Part shown: positions 14,191-22,601 of the stretch, piece after piece
Layout of the letters: each line of letters begins with the position of its first letter
Position numbering within the stretch: the stretch's first letter is position 1
IMG/VR virus record: IMGVR_UViG_3300042300_001385
Coordinates: 1 to 35,934 of that record
DNA: 35,934 nucleotides
DNA from: a virus
Reading direction: 5' to 3' (one strand)
Program-made: the position numbers and the translations under genes
Notes under the pieces: model-generated
Told to the model about the DNA's origin: nothing
The model's input: only the letters and a program-made list of their open reading frames with translations
The model's database searches: none

Positions 14191-14376
14191 CGCACGGGGC
14201 TGCGCACGGGTTTGGCTGTTGTGTGCGGTGGTGTGTGGTGGTGTAAAACCATGAAAAAACGCGGCCAACGTGTAATTGGCCGCGTTTAAAAACGTTGGAT
14301 AGTACCCCTGCAAGGGGTCGAACAAACCGAACTTTTCGCGGCGTTTTTGCCCCTTTGTACGGGGCTGCGCACGGGT
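14171..14376. other. attP: Candidate attP with arm-type repeats
   Basis: Three direct copies of GCGCACGGGT (14171-14180, 14202-14211, 14367-14376), the last two within an exact 18-bp repeat (14194-14211 and 14359-14376), flank a central ACCCCTGCAAGGGGTCGAAC (14304-14323). On the minus strand that core contains TTCGACCCC, like the T-loop and stem of a tRNA 3' end, a usual attachment target. Position next to the integrase fits. Which bases form the crossover is unknown. Confidence 0.5.
14260..14287. terminator. Bidirectional intrinsic terminator after integrase
   Basis: CGCGGCCAA, seven bases, TTGGCCGCG make a perfect 9-bp stem (14260-14268 with 14276-14284), followed by TTT and preceded by a run of A, so it can stop transcripts from both sides. 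It ends the integrase unit. Confidence 0.8.
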
Positions 14377-14546
14377 GCCGAAATCCTGGGGGTGATCTTT
14401 GAAACGTCTTTTGGGTGAAATGGTTTACGTGTGCCTGGGTGTTTGCTCGAGTCTTTTGGGTTGTGCACTCCACGCCCTTTTGTTTCTCGACCATGCGGTG
14501 GATCTGGCCATGTGGAAAATTGCACGCTCGAGGTTTGAAGAATAAC

Positions 14547-14693
14547 GCCCGGCCTCGACGGATCCGCCTGGAGCTCGATCGATCCGCCGATGCGTTTGGA
14601 GCTCGATCGATCCGCCGATGCGTTTGGAGCTCGATCGATCCGCCGATGCGTTTGGAGCTCGATCGATCCGCCTGGCCTCGAGGGATCCGGCCC
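14547..14693. repeat. Origin-like repeat module, copy 1
   Basis: Six copies of the core CTCGATCGATCCGCC begin at 14554, 14574, 14602, 14630, 14658 and 14677, so the spacings are 20, 28, 28, 28 and 19 bp. The inner units are exact 28-bp tandem repeats (14581-14608, 14609-14636, 14637-14664). The first and last cores are variants preceded by GGC (GGCCTCGACGGATCC and GGCCTCGAGGGATCC). There is no stop-free functional ORF here; apparent frames only follow the repeat. Confidence 0.92.
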
Positions 14694-14704
14694 GAGCACT
14701 CCAA

Positions 14705-14739
14705 GTTGCGATCGCAACCGGGTGGTGATCATCGCCCGG
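14705..14739. repeat. Two palindromes between repeat modules
   Basis: GTTGCGATCGCAAC (14705-14718) is a perfect 14-bp palindrome. Next to it, 14718-14739 is a 22-bp palindrome around TGATCA with outer arms CCGGG/CCCGG and two G-T wobbles. They fill the spacer between the two repeat modules. Confidence 0.85.
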
Positions 14740-14852
14740 CCTCGATCGATCCGCCTGGAGCTCGATCGATCCGCCGATGCGCCTGGAGCTCGATCGATCC
14801 GCCGATGCGTTTGGAGCTCGATCGATCCGCCCGGCCTCGAGGGATCCGCACA
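14734..14852. repeat. Origin-like repeat module, copy 2
   Basis: Five copies of the same core begin at 14741, 14761, 14789, 14817 and 14836, spaced 20, 28, 28 and 19 bp, which is copy 1 with one 28-bp unit fewer. Flanks also agree: both copies begin GCCCGGCCTCGA and end with GGCCTCGAGGGATCCG. The following bases (14853-14898) are clearly richer in A and T, as beside many iteron origins. An origin or partition site is the best guess. Confidence 0.92.
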
Positions 14853-14968
14853 AAACGCGTGTAAACTTACTTACCCAACTATATTTTGGTCGGCGTGCGC
14901 AAAAAAACCGTTCAATAGTTCCCGTTCCGGGCGAACGCCCCACCCCCCCCGGGGAGAACCTATAGAAT

Positions 14969-14992
14969 GGGGCTATACGCCCCCATAGCCCC
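14969..14992. other. Hairpin-forming inverted repeat
   Basis: GGGGCTAT (14969-14976) and ATAGCCCC (14985-14992) form a perfect 8-bp stem with an eight-base loop. There is no T-run, so it is not a typical terminator. A run of nine C lies just before, at 14942-14950. The rest of 14993-15105 holds no gene. Confidence 0.6.
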
Positions 14993-15070
14993 CGCCGTTT
15001 GGTCCTGAAAACATGCAAAAACCCTGTGTTTTTCGCGTTTCTTTAACGTTGTTTTGGCCGTGTTTGCACC

Positions 15071-15098
15071 AAATACCCTAGGTTTTTAGAGGGTGTTT
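15071..15098 (-). terminator. Weak terminator-like hairpin after the tail genes
   Basis: ACCCT and AGGGT (15075-15079 and 15090-15094) pair with a ten-base loop, with T runs on both sides (GTTTT on the plus strand, ATTT on the minus strand). It lies just after the last tail gene. The stem is short, so confidence is low. Confidence 0.35.
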
Positions 15099-15105
15099 TG
15101 ACGGT

Positions 15106-15915
15106 TTAAAGGTCGATTTCGCCCGGGCTTAGGTTGATTGTGGCGATTTCCTGCAACGTTTCTACCGCGGGCCCAACTCGAACCACCCAACCTTCGATGT
15201 TTTGCGGGCTGTTTCCCCAAATGCCATCCGATTGTTGAGATTCCAATTCGTCCGGCTCGGCTGCTTGCCCTGCCTGTGGTTGTGTGTCGTTGATCGGCGG
15301 GTTCAACGCCGGGTTTGGAACTTCGCGAAACCGACGGGAACGCAAAACGAATGTTTGCCCGGGCAACACGGTGGCGGTAAAAAACACCGGCTCGCAATTG
15401 CACCAAAACGAACGCGTTGGCCTGGTTGGAACGTTGCCTACTCCAAACCCCATTGGGTTGGCCGCTGGCCCCTGTTGTTGTGGTTCAAAAAACGCGTCTT
15501 GATACGAACGCAACGGCGCACCGTTACTTAAACCACTGAACGCGCCAATCAACCCACCTGCGGGGTTGGATGTGGTGTCGTTTGAAAAACTTTCGGCCCA
15601 ATTGAAGTTTGCCCACGCCGAACCGTTCCAAACCCCGTTCTGGTATAGCTGCCTCGGCCGCCACCAATTGCGTTGCACGTGACGGTGCTGAAACACAACC
15701 ACCCCGTCCACCTCGATGCTAAACAAATAGCTGTTGGCCCAATTGTTTGGGTTATCGGCGGGTTTTGAGTAGTCGTTTCCTCCCGAAAGAGAAACACGAA
15801 ACGCGCCCCAATAAACGCCTGGCAAATCCCCGGGTGGCTTCAAATCAATGGTCCCGCTAAACGCGGTGGAAAAATCGTACCGAGTTTGTTTGTAGATATT
15901 GGCCAAACCTATCAC
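15106..15915 (-). CDS. Tail tip / receptor-region protein, unknown
   Basis: A 269-aa protein from a GTG that overlaps the previous stop (GTGA). Beta-rich and Asn, Gln, Trp-rich in the middle (NWWRPRQLYQNGVWNGSAWANF, cited as RPRQLYQNGVWNGSAW), with an acidic, Gln-rich C-terminal linker and a final VGPAVETLQEIATINLS segment. It is the last gene of the tail block, after tape measure and hub, where tail-tip or receptor-binding proteins usually lie. No family recognised. Confidence 0.7.
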   Translation of the reverse strand: MIGLANIYKQTRYDFSTAFSGTIDLKPPGDLPGVYWGAFRVSLSGGNDYSKPADNPNNWANSYLFSIEVDGVVVFQHRHVQRNWWRPRQLYQNGVWNGSAWANFNWAESFSNDTTSNPAGGLIGAFSGLSNGAPLRSYQDAFFEPQQQGPAANPMGFGVGNVPTRPTRSFWCNCEPVFFTATVLPGQTFVLRSRRFREVPNPALNPPINDTQPQAGQAAEPDELESQQSDGIWGNSPQNIEGWVVRVGPAVETLQEIATINLSPGEIDL

Positions 15916-16496
15916 GATATGCCCCCGGTTTGCCAGACGTGGTTGTGGTGCCCGAGTGCCAAAACGCGAACAACTGATTTCGCCCCCGGTTGTTCGAAAT
16001 CCAAACGGATCCCGTAAGGGTCGAACGCGTCGGGGCCCTGAAACGTCTGTTGGGTGGTAGTCTTGAACTCAAACACGCCAAACCACCGGCCCGCAATCGT
16101 CAATTGTGCGGCGCTCGTTGTGTAGTTGTTTTGGTAGCTGCCCTGAGTCCACGTCTGCAAATTCGGGAAACGGTATTCCCGCACCGATGCCCCAACCACC
16201 GTTTGCACCGACTCGGGCCACGCCTGTGGGTAATGTGTGCCAACCAAAAACAGATTTGATCCTCTGCGCCTCCCCTCTGTGATTCGAAAATCGTTTTGAC
16301 TCCAACACCACAATTGGACCTGAGCGGCCCATTGGGGGATTTGAACAAATCGCCGGTACGCGTCGAACTGTAACCGGGTGGCTTCCATGTTGCCGGCCCT
16401 GAAACTCAATTGGGGGCGGCTCGCGCTGTGTTCCCAATCAAATAGCGCCCACCCCTGCCCCGCGTATTGTTCAATCGGTCGGCTAGTCGTTAACAT
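15912..16496 (-). CDS. Tail tip structural protein, unknown
   Basis: A 194-aa protein; the start chosen, MLTTSRPIEQYAG, overlaps the preceding gene by 14 bases, while the longer frame would overlap it by far more. The sequence is beta-rich with many aromatic residues (QIPQWAAQVQLWCWSQNDFRI, cited as AAQVQLWCWSQNDF; GRWFGVFEFKTT; LGHHNHVWQTGG). Coupled to both neighbours in the tail-tip block. Its role as a tail component rests on position only. Confidence 0.7.
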   Translation of the reverse strand: MLTTSRPIEQYAGQGWALFDWEHSASRPQLSFRAGNMEATRLQFDAYRRFVQIPQWAAQVQLWCWSQNDFRITEGRRRGSNLFLVGTHYPQAWPESVQTVVGASVREYRFPNLQTWTQGSYQNNYTTSAAQLTIAGRWFGVFEFKTTTQQTFQGPDAFDPYGIRLDFEQPGAKSVVRVLALGHHNHVWQTGGIS

Positions 16497-17418
16497 TGAT
16501 TTCCACCCGCACGTCGAAAAAATCGGTTTGTTCAATGTCGAAAACTTCCAACGCAACAACGCGTTGTGCCGCGGCTCGGCGTTCTACCTTTTGGCTTAAA
16601 ACCGTTTCCGTTTGTGTGTTGTAGGTCAAACCAACTTGGTGAATGATAGAACCCTGGGCATCTATTACACGAAACCCAACGTCCCCGCTGGCCTGTGTGC
16701 CTGGGGTTGAACGAATCGCAACCCGCCATAAATGTTGGAAATCGTGTAGCGTGTTTACATCCCAACGTATTTTGGTACCTGTTTGGTTTGCCGTTGCTGT
16801 AACCCTGTACCAGTCCAACTTGGTTGGGTTGTACCAAGGATTTTTGGGCGGATCCAAACGAACCGCCGATGCGGGCCCTGTGATCGTCGGCGATTCCAAA
16901 ACGAGGTTGGCGTCTTGGGTCTTTTGGATCCCGCCCCCATAATTAAAAAAACGCCACGCGTAAACCGTCGGCGTGTGCTGCCCTGCGGTTTGGCCGCTGG
17001 CCCACCGCCAACGAACGGGTTGGTCGGGTGTTGTGGTTTGGATTGGCCACGCCATCGAAACCCGTTGAAATGGCATCCAGGCACGCGTCAAGGTTTGCAC
17101 CGTCGGGTCTGCCAATCCGTTAGTGGCTGGTACCACTGAAACGGGTTGGACAATTTGACCCACGTTCCAACGGCCCAAGGTGTTCAACGCCAAATCGGTC
17201 GGCGTCTCCAATTCAATTTCGGTTTGGGCTTGGGCTGTGTCGGTTTGCACCACCACCAAATAGAAACCTGGCTCGGCAAATGTGATCTGGCTGCGGTTGG
17301 CGTTTTCCGCAAATGTTCCACGAACAATTTCGTTTTGCCCGCTGACGGCAATTCGCCAACCAACGCCTGGCACGTTTCGCCGTTCGAATTTCGCCCACGC
17401 CAATGGCAACCCGTGCAC
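16483..17418 (-). CDS. Tail protein downstream of hub, beta-rich
   Basis: A 311-aa protein from GTG, preceded by GGGGG and starting two bases after the hub gene's stop. The N-terminal 100 residues look Ig-like (FAEPGFYLVVVQTDTAQAQT, ALAWAKFERRNVPG-type strands). The middle is rich in Trp, Pro and Thr. The C-terminus (FDVRVEINVND) overlaps the next gene. Probably a tail-tip or baseplate component; no family recognised. Confidence 0.7.
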   Translation of the reverse strand: MHGLPLAWAKFERRNVPGVGWRIAVSGQNEIVRGTFAENANRSQITFAEPGFYLVVVQTDTAQAQTEIELETPTDLALNTLGRWNVGQIVQPVSVVPATNGLADPTVQTLTRAWMPFQRVSMAWPIQTTTPDQPVRWRWASGQTAGQHTPTVYAWRFFNYGGGIQKTQDANLVLESPTITGPASAVRLDPPKNPWYNPTKLDWYRVTATANQTGTKIRWDVNTLHDFQHLWRVAIRSTPGTQASGDVGFRVIDAQGSIIHQVGLTYNTQTETVLSQKVERRAAAQRVVALEVFDIEQTDFFDVRVEINVND

Positions 17419-17419
17419 G

Positions 17420-19837
17420 TTAACCCCCGGTCAACTTTGGGAAAAACTGTAGCGGGTCCAACTCGCCAAATGATGTTTGAACGGTAAACGTTGGCGCGGT
17501 GTAATTGCCCCCCACACCAACCCCCATGGATAACGATACCTCCGAAACCTGGGCGTTGCACGTCGCGGCGTGCGGGGTGTTGGCGTTCACGGTGCCAATC
17601 ATTTGCCCGGGCCACAACTTGGCGGTGGATCGGCGGCTTACAATCCGCACAATACTGCGGGGCTGGAAATAGTAATTGCCCGCAAACTTAGCAAACTGTT
17701 GGGCCAACGGGGTGTCGTCTCTCAAAACGAAACGGGCCGGGACGGTCACGGGCCCGGCGTCGGAAACTCCAACGATGGTGTCTTTCATAATCACCACGTT
17801 TTGGAATCGGTCCCCCAACCGGATGGTTTTTACTCGGTCGGCGTCAATGTTCACGGTACCGGGGGTTTCGCCAACGGGTTGGGTGACTGTCGCCGGGTTG
17901 CGTTCAATTACCTGGGCCAATTGGTCGGACTGGGCGGCAACCGTGATCCGCAATTCTGCAGGATCGATTTTTGGCACGTGTGGGGCTACGCGTCCCCCAC
18001 CCGCTGCCAACGCCCCCTGGTAACCGCCTGTAACCTCGATTTCCAAACCAACGGCCTGTTGGTTCGTCAATTCACGCGTTTGAATTCCATAGGTTGGGTC
18101 ATTTGGATCATAGAGAACGTCCCGAACCGCTTTGGTGGACCAACAGTTCCATTTGCCCGTTAACGTTGCGTCGGATTCGTGGGTCTTGGCGTACACCTCG
18201 GCCCGCCGCCATGGTGTGCGGGCCGCTTCGTGGTTTGTCTTTACCGTTGCGGTGTTGGCTGCGGCGTAGTCGACGCCCTCACGGAGGGGCAATTCCGAAA
18301 GCAAACGCAACCGCCCACCAAACGGGAAATATCGGGTTTGTGCGGCAAAAATTGGATCGGCGTTTGGTTCGGCGTATTGAAATACGTCGGTGGCGGGGTT
18401 TGAATCCTGCCAATTGTAAACGTGCTTGATTCTCCAATGCCGCCCAATGGGTTGGTATCTCGGCAATTCTCGAATGTCCCTCATTCGCTGTAATTGCCGC
18501 ATAATAGCCGGGTTTAAACCGGCGATTTCGGCGTTGTAGCTATCCTCGAGCGATTGCGCCCACGCCGGTTCCAATTGGTTGGCTGTGTCGATGCTCAAAA
18601 CCACCAATTTGGGGGCACCTGAAACAACGAGGGCGGTGTATTGTTGGGCCCCGTTGGTTTGCACGGAAATGGCCGTGGCTGAATCTGTGGCGGCCGTCAA
18701 ATTTACCACCCGCGTGTTTGCGGGAAACGTTTGGTTGTTTCCGTTTTCATCCTGAATTGTTGCGGCGGTGGTAATCGTGGTGAACGGCTCGATGTAAACG
18801 CGGTTTGGTGTGTTGGTTTCATCTACCCAAACCCAATAGCCGTGCCCATTCTGTGGGGCCAACAACCGATCCAATGCACCCTTTAGGGTTAGCCCCTCAC
18901 AATCCAACCTTGGTAAAAACCAATCGGCAAATTGGGTAGTTGTGTTCGGTGGGGTCAACACGTCGTGATCAAATATCCAAACCGGAACATATCCCGTTTT
19001 AAAATCGTCCGGGTCTTGAACGTCGGCTAATGGCGAATAATCCGTGCCAACACCAACACGCGGGGCGTTGAACGCCACCAAGTTTTCCAAAACGTCCCCG
19101 AGTCTCCACGCGTCCACCTGTGTGGCTTGCACTATGCCATACAAACCCGGGAATTGGTGTGTGTAAACGTTTCTTACTTGGTTGGCGATTCCAAACCCTG
19201 GGGCCAACTCGGTGCTGGTGGTGCGGCTTTTGAAAATCTGAACCCCACCGAATTGGCCGCCGTTTTCCGTTGCTTTGTGCTCGGCGACGTTGAATTGTGG
19301 GGCGGACCATGCCACGCGCGTGGTGTTGCCAGCAAATGCGAAATTCGCACCCACCCTTTGGTACGTTCGCTCAATTGGTGCGCGGTCCAACGCTGCGATC
19401 ATGCCGACACAACTTAACGTTTGAACGCCGGTGGCATCATTTACAACCGTTGGCGGGCTGCCTGGAATAATTCGAGAAACGAAACCGCCCTGTTCGTCGG
19501 CTAAATCGTCCACAAATCCGTGCCAAATTCGGTTTCCGTCCGAACACACGGCAACGATTTTTACGTAGTGGCCCAACCATGTTTTCTTGGTGCGGGTTGT
19601 CTCGAGGTTTGCCCCCTGTTCCACGGCTCGGCCGTAGCGGTACCGAATCGTCGCGGTTGGAATGTTCGGGGCCGCGTTCCAACTTACAAACAACAAATCC
19701 AACTTATCATCCACGGCCCACGCGTCGGCCCAACGCTGTTTGGTGTAGATGGTTACCGAAACGTCGTTACCAATCGAATCGCCGAAGGTCAACGTGTTGT
19801 TGGTCGGCTGCGGGTGTGGGTATGGAAACGCCGTCAC
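17420..19837 (-). CDS. Tail hub / tip attachment protein
   Basis: An 805-aa protein from a GTG with GGAGG eight bases upstream. It is the largest tail protein after the tape measure. Residues 20-170 resemble hub domains of tail tips (VSVTIYTKQRWADAWAV, WLGHYVKIVAV, ADEQGGFVSRII), residues 300-420 include LDCEGLTLKGALDRLL and GYWVWVDE, and the C-terminal part repeats beta segments (VPARFVLRDDTP, NYYFQPRSIVRIVSRR). Position after tape measure and a small tail protein fits the distal tail hub that plugs the tube and anchors tip proteins. Exact family not certain. Confidence 0.75.
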   Translation of the reverse strand: MTAFPYPHPQPTNNTLTFGDSIGNDVSVTIYTKQRWADAWAVDDKLDLLFVSWNAAPNIPTATIRYRYGRAVEQGANLETTRTKKTWLGHYVKIVAVCSDGNRIWHGFVDDLADEQGGFVSRIIPGSPPTVVNDATGVQTLSCVGMIAALDRAPIERTYQRVGANFAFAGNTTRVAWSAPQFNVAEHKATENGGQFGGVQIFKSRTTSTELAPGFGIANQVRNVYTHQFPGLYGIVQATQVDAWRLGDVLENLVAFNAPRVGVGTDYSPLADVQDPDDFKTGYVPVWIFDHDVLTPPNTTTQFADWFLPRLDCEGLTLKGALDRLLAPQNGHGYWVWVDETNTPNRVYIEPFTTITTAATIQDENGNNQTFPANTRVVNLTAATDSATAISVQTNGAQQYTALVVSGAPKLVVLSIDTANQLEPAWAQSLEDSYNAEIAGLNPAIMRQLQRMRDIRELPRYQPIGRHWRIKHVYNWQDSNPATDVFQYAEPNADPIFAAQTRYFPFGGRLRLLSELPLREGVDYAAANTATVKTNHEAARTPWRRAEVYAKTHESDATLTGKWNCWSTKAVRDVLYDPNDPTYGIQTRELTNQQAVGLEIEVTGGYQGALAAGGGRVAPHVPKIDPAELRITVAAQSDQLAQVIERNPATVTQPVGETPGTVNIDADRVKTIRLGDRFQNVVIMKDTIVGVSDAGPVTVPARFVLRDDTPLAQQFAKFAGNYYFQPRSIVRIVSRRSTAKLWPGQMIGTVNANTPHAATCNAQVSEVSLSMGVGVGGNYTAPTFTVQTSFGELDPLQFFPKLTGG

Positions 19838-19840
19838 GAT

Positions 19841-20254
19841 TTACACCTCCACCGGTTGAATCCGAAACGTGCACTGCAACACAAACGCCGGGCTCACCGT
19901 CACCCGAGTGTTTGCCCTCGGGCATTGGTAGAACGGCATCGGCTTAATTTCGCTCGCGGAAACCTCCAAAACCACGAACGCCACGCCGGTGCCGGTAAAA
20001 TTCACGCCCCCCAAGGTTATGTCCACGGGTGTGCCTGTGAACGTGTTCCGCCAAGTTTGTTCGGCGGTGCGGGCCAGTGCATAAGATGCAAACGCGTACT
20101 CGGCCTGCAATTCGAACGCGTTACCACGTCGGCCAGTAGCGAACACCGAAACCCCATCGTCGCCGCTTTTGTTTTCTACCTCGCGGCGCATTTGCGGCAA
20201 ATCAATGGTCCCACGCAAGTTGTCAAACGCTAACGCTCCAATTGAATTGGTCAC
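19841..20254 (-). CDS. Minor tail protein between tape measure and hub
   Basis: A 137-aa protein from a GTG overlapping the tape-measure stop (GTGA). Contains NAFELQAEYAFASYA and TGTGVAFVVLEVSASEIKPM, a beta-rich pattern. In siphoviruses the gene after the tape measure generally codes for the distal tail protein or a tail-tip adaptor, and the length would fit a small version of it. No motif proves this. Confidence 0.65.
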   Translation of the reverse strand: MTNSIGALAFDNLRGTIDLPQMRREVENKSGDDGVSVFATGRRGNAFELQAEYAFASYALARTAEQTWRNTFTGTPVDITLGGVNFTGTGVAFVVLEVSASEIKPMPFYQCPRANTRVTVSPAFVLQCTFRIQPVEV

Positions 20255-22362
20255 GGACTAACCCCCGCGTTGGATCCTGGGGCCAACATGGCCCGCAAAT
20301 TGTTTGGGTTTGGCGGATTTTGTCCGGTTTGCAGAATGCGGTTTGTGGTTTCCATGGCCTCTAATTGCCTGGCCAAAAAATTGTTGGTGTTTTCGCCCTG
20401 TTGCCGCATTTGCTCGAGGCGCTCGGGCAAAATCAAAAGTTTGTTGATTGCTTCAATCGCTGCGGCCGATGTTTCAATCTTTCCGGGTTCCGCCCCCACG
20501 TTTTGCAAATACTCGATCCGTTCTTGCAATTGCTGAATTTCAGCGCCACCCACGCCGGTTGGTCCATCGGTTGCCCTGCCCATGATATTCATGGTGTTGG
20601 CTCCAATGGTCCCCATACCGCTAAGCATATCCACCGAGGTTGATTTCATGGCCTCCCGAAAGATAGAGGAAACGGCCGCACGCACCTGGCCCTCGGTGTC
20701 TTGGGCTTGCTGGATATTCACCGCGGTTTCGAATTGGTTGGCGGCCGCAACGACTTTGGCTTGGGGCGTTTCAACTGTGGACGCTGCCACCGCCTCAAAC
20801 GCTGCCACGTCGGTTGTGATTGTGCTGTTGGCGGTTTTCAATTCCTTCGAAATTTCGCTGTTGGAATTCAACAGTTCTGCAAACAATGGCCGAAATTTGG
20901 CCTCACCGGTTAGGCTTTCGGAAACGCTCGCGCGTAACTCGGGCGTTTGTCGCACGATTTCTAAACGCTCCCCAAATGTAGTGGCTTTCGGTTGCGGGGC
21001 TGGTAAATCTTTCAACTCCTTTTCAATCGCTCTGATTTCATCGTGCGTTTTTGTTTCGATCCCTGGAAAATGTAGGTCGGCCAATTGATTCTGGTTGTGA
21101 GGGGCAAACCTAAAATCAGTCGGGGATAGCTTTGGGTCGGCTGCAAGAGCTTGAGACTTAGCCACCGCAAGCAAACTTTGCAACTGTGCGGTCAACGTTT
21201 CCCGTTTTGCGTCGGGCTCCCCCTGCCCTGTGGTTACCCTTTGAATCACCGAAAGATTTTCTAATTCCTTGGTATCCCTGCGGCGTTTTAGTTCGGCCTG
21301 TTCTAGGTCTTGCTTGGCCTGTTGTGCTTTCAATCGTGCGGTGTTTGCTTCCGGGGTTTGGTCCGTCGGCTGGAAAAACCCCGCGGTGCGTTCGGTGTCT
21401 TGAATCTTCAATTTGGCCGACTCGACGGCCAATTCGTTATCCGTGGCACTCAACCGCAAATTTTCTATTCGTTCCGTGCGTTCCTTTAACACCTTGGGGT
21501 CCGAAAACGCGGCGGAAATTTGGCGGATAAAATCGGTGGTGGCCGTGGCCGCGGATTGCCCTTGGGGGTCCACCTTCGATAGTTTGGCATATAACGCCAC
21601 CCCTTCGCGTGCGGCGTCCACTTTGTTCTGTTGCGGCGCTTGGGAAATTGCCGCGTTTACGCTGGCCGCTGCCCCCTGGGCCAGTTTGGCCAATTCCTCG
21701 GGCCGTGCCACCGATCCGGTGGACGCCAACAACGCCAACGCCTGTTTGGCATCGTCCAAACCGGTGGCCGCCATAATGTCGGCCGTGGCCGTCGCGGTGG
21801 TTTGTAGTTGGTCGGGTGTAAATCGCGTCAAACGTGCTGATTCGGTCACCACGCCCCGGGCGCGTTCCTCCCCCACGATACTGGCCGCGGATCCCAACGC
21901 GGTTGTTATCTTCGCTACGTCGGCAAACTGTGCCTCTCGGGCGATTTCCGGCACCGTCGTTTGTAGGGTCTTGCTGATTGCTTGGGGGGTGTTCCCCGCC
22001 AAATTTTTCGCCGCTTCCTGTTGGGCTGCGGCCAGTTCCTTGGCTTTGGCCAACGCTTTGTCTTGGTTCGTTACGAGAATTTCATGGGCTTGGGTCAAAC
22101 CAGAAACCGCGGCGTGGACGCTTACGTAGGCGGCCACCAAACCGGTTACCGAACCAATGGCACTGTCAACGTGTTTCTGTCGTTGTTTTTCGGCGTCCGC
22201 CTGTTCCTTGGCGGCATTTTTGGCCGCGTCGGCGGCTTCCTTGCTTGAACTGCGGATTTTTTTGTACCCCGCATCGGTTTTAGCCTGTTGGTCCAAAATG
22301 CGTTGGAACGCTTTGTACAACTCGGCGTCGTCGCCCGAAAGCGTAACAATTGTTTGGGCCAT
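20251..22362 (-). CDS. Tail tape measure protein
   Basis: A 703-aa protein, largely helical with long Ala, Gln, Lys and Glu-rich coiled coils (residues 20-75, 95-125, 280-390), a small hydrophobic segment (SAIGSVTGLVAAYVSVHAAV, 67-86) and typical Thr-Gln-rich middle regions. Such proteins set tail length; at about 1.5 angstrom per residue this one predicts a tail near 100 nm. The ATG is in TAATG-like proximity to the previous stop. It is the strongest evidence that the phage has a long non-contractile tail; no sheath gene is seen. Confidence 0.88.
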   Translation of the reverse strand: MAQTIVTLSGDDAELYKAFQRILDQQAKTDAGYKKIRSSSKEAADAAKNAAKEQADAEKQRQKHVDSAIGSVTGLVAAYVSVHAAVSGLTQAHEILVTNQDKALAKAKELAAAQQEAAKNLAGNTPQAISKTLQTTVPEIAREAQFADVAKITTALGSAASIVGEERARGVVTESARLTRFTPDQLQTTATATADIMAATGLDDAKQALALLASTGSVARPEELAKLAQGAAASVNAAISQAPQQNKVDAAREGVALYAKLSKVDPQGQSAATATTDFIRQISAAFSDPKVLKERTERIENLRLSATDNELAVESAKLKIQDTERTAGFFQPTDQTPEANTARLKAQQAKQDLEQAELKRRRDTKELENLSVIQRVTTGQGEPDAKRETLTAQLQSLLAVAKSQALAADPKLSPTDFRFAPHNQNQLADLHFPGIETKTHDEIRAIEKELKDLPAPQPKATTFGERLEIVRQTPELRASVSESLTGEAKFRPLFAELLNSNSEISKELKTANSTITTDVAAFEAVAASTVETPQAKVVAAANQFETAVNIQQAQDTEGQVRAAVSSIFREAMKSTSVDMLSGMGTIGANTMNIMGRATDGPTGVGGAEIQQLQERIEYLQNVGAEPGKIETSAAAIEAINKLLILPERLEQMRQQGENTNNFLARQLEAMETTNRILQTGQNPPNPNNLRAMLAPGSNAGVSP

Positions 22363-22599
22363 TTATGCACCTTCAATTTCAACTGCAGCGTCCACAACCC
22401 CAAACCGGCAACCGTCGCACCACACGCCCGGCACCCCACCCCCACCGCACGGAATTGGGCCGTTTGTCGCAAACTCGGCTCGGGCCGACGGCGCCAAATC
22501 GGCAACGAACAACGCCGGATCCCCAAAACACCTGGCCACCGTCGCGGTGGTTTTGCGGGGCACCGCCATGGTAAACGGTGTTTTTTTTGGCTTGGCCAT
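22363..22599 (-). CDS. Small Cys-rich protein before tape measure
   Basis: A 78-aa protein, start chosen at MAKPKKTPFTM, just after the previous stop. Contains PCGGGGVPGVWCDGC, which could hold zinc, and a middle ARCFGDPALFVADLAPSAR. Lying directly before the tape measure, it occupies the place of a tail assembly chaperone, but the Cys-rich ending is not typical for one. Unknown function. Confidence 0.6.
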   Translation of the reverse strand: MAKPKKTPFTMAVPRKTTATVARCFGDPALFVADLAPSARAEFATNGPIPCGGGGVPGVWCDGCRFGVVDAAVEIEGA

Positions 22600-22601
22600 G
22601 C

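Noticed and set aside
14300-14330. tRNA gene
   Set aside because: Only a T-loop-like segment is visible; there is no acceptor, D or anticodon arm, so I treat it as part of attP.
14547-14852. CRISPR array
   Set aside because: The units are contiguous or evenly spaced copies with no unique spacers, and no cas genes are present.
14425-15018. Long open frames through the repeat array (both strands), rich in Arg, Ser, Ile and Asp
   Set aside because: They follow from the 28-bp period, which cycles through all three frames without a stop; no ribosome-binding site, no natural protein composition.
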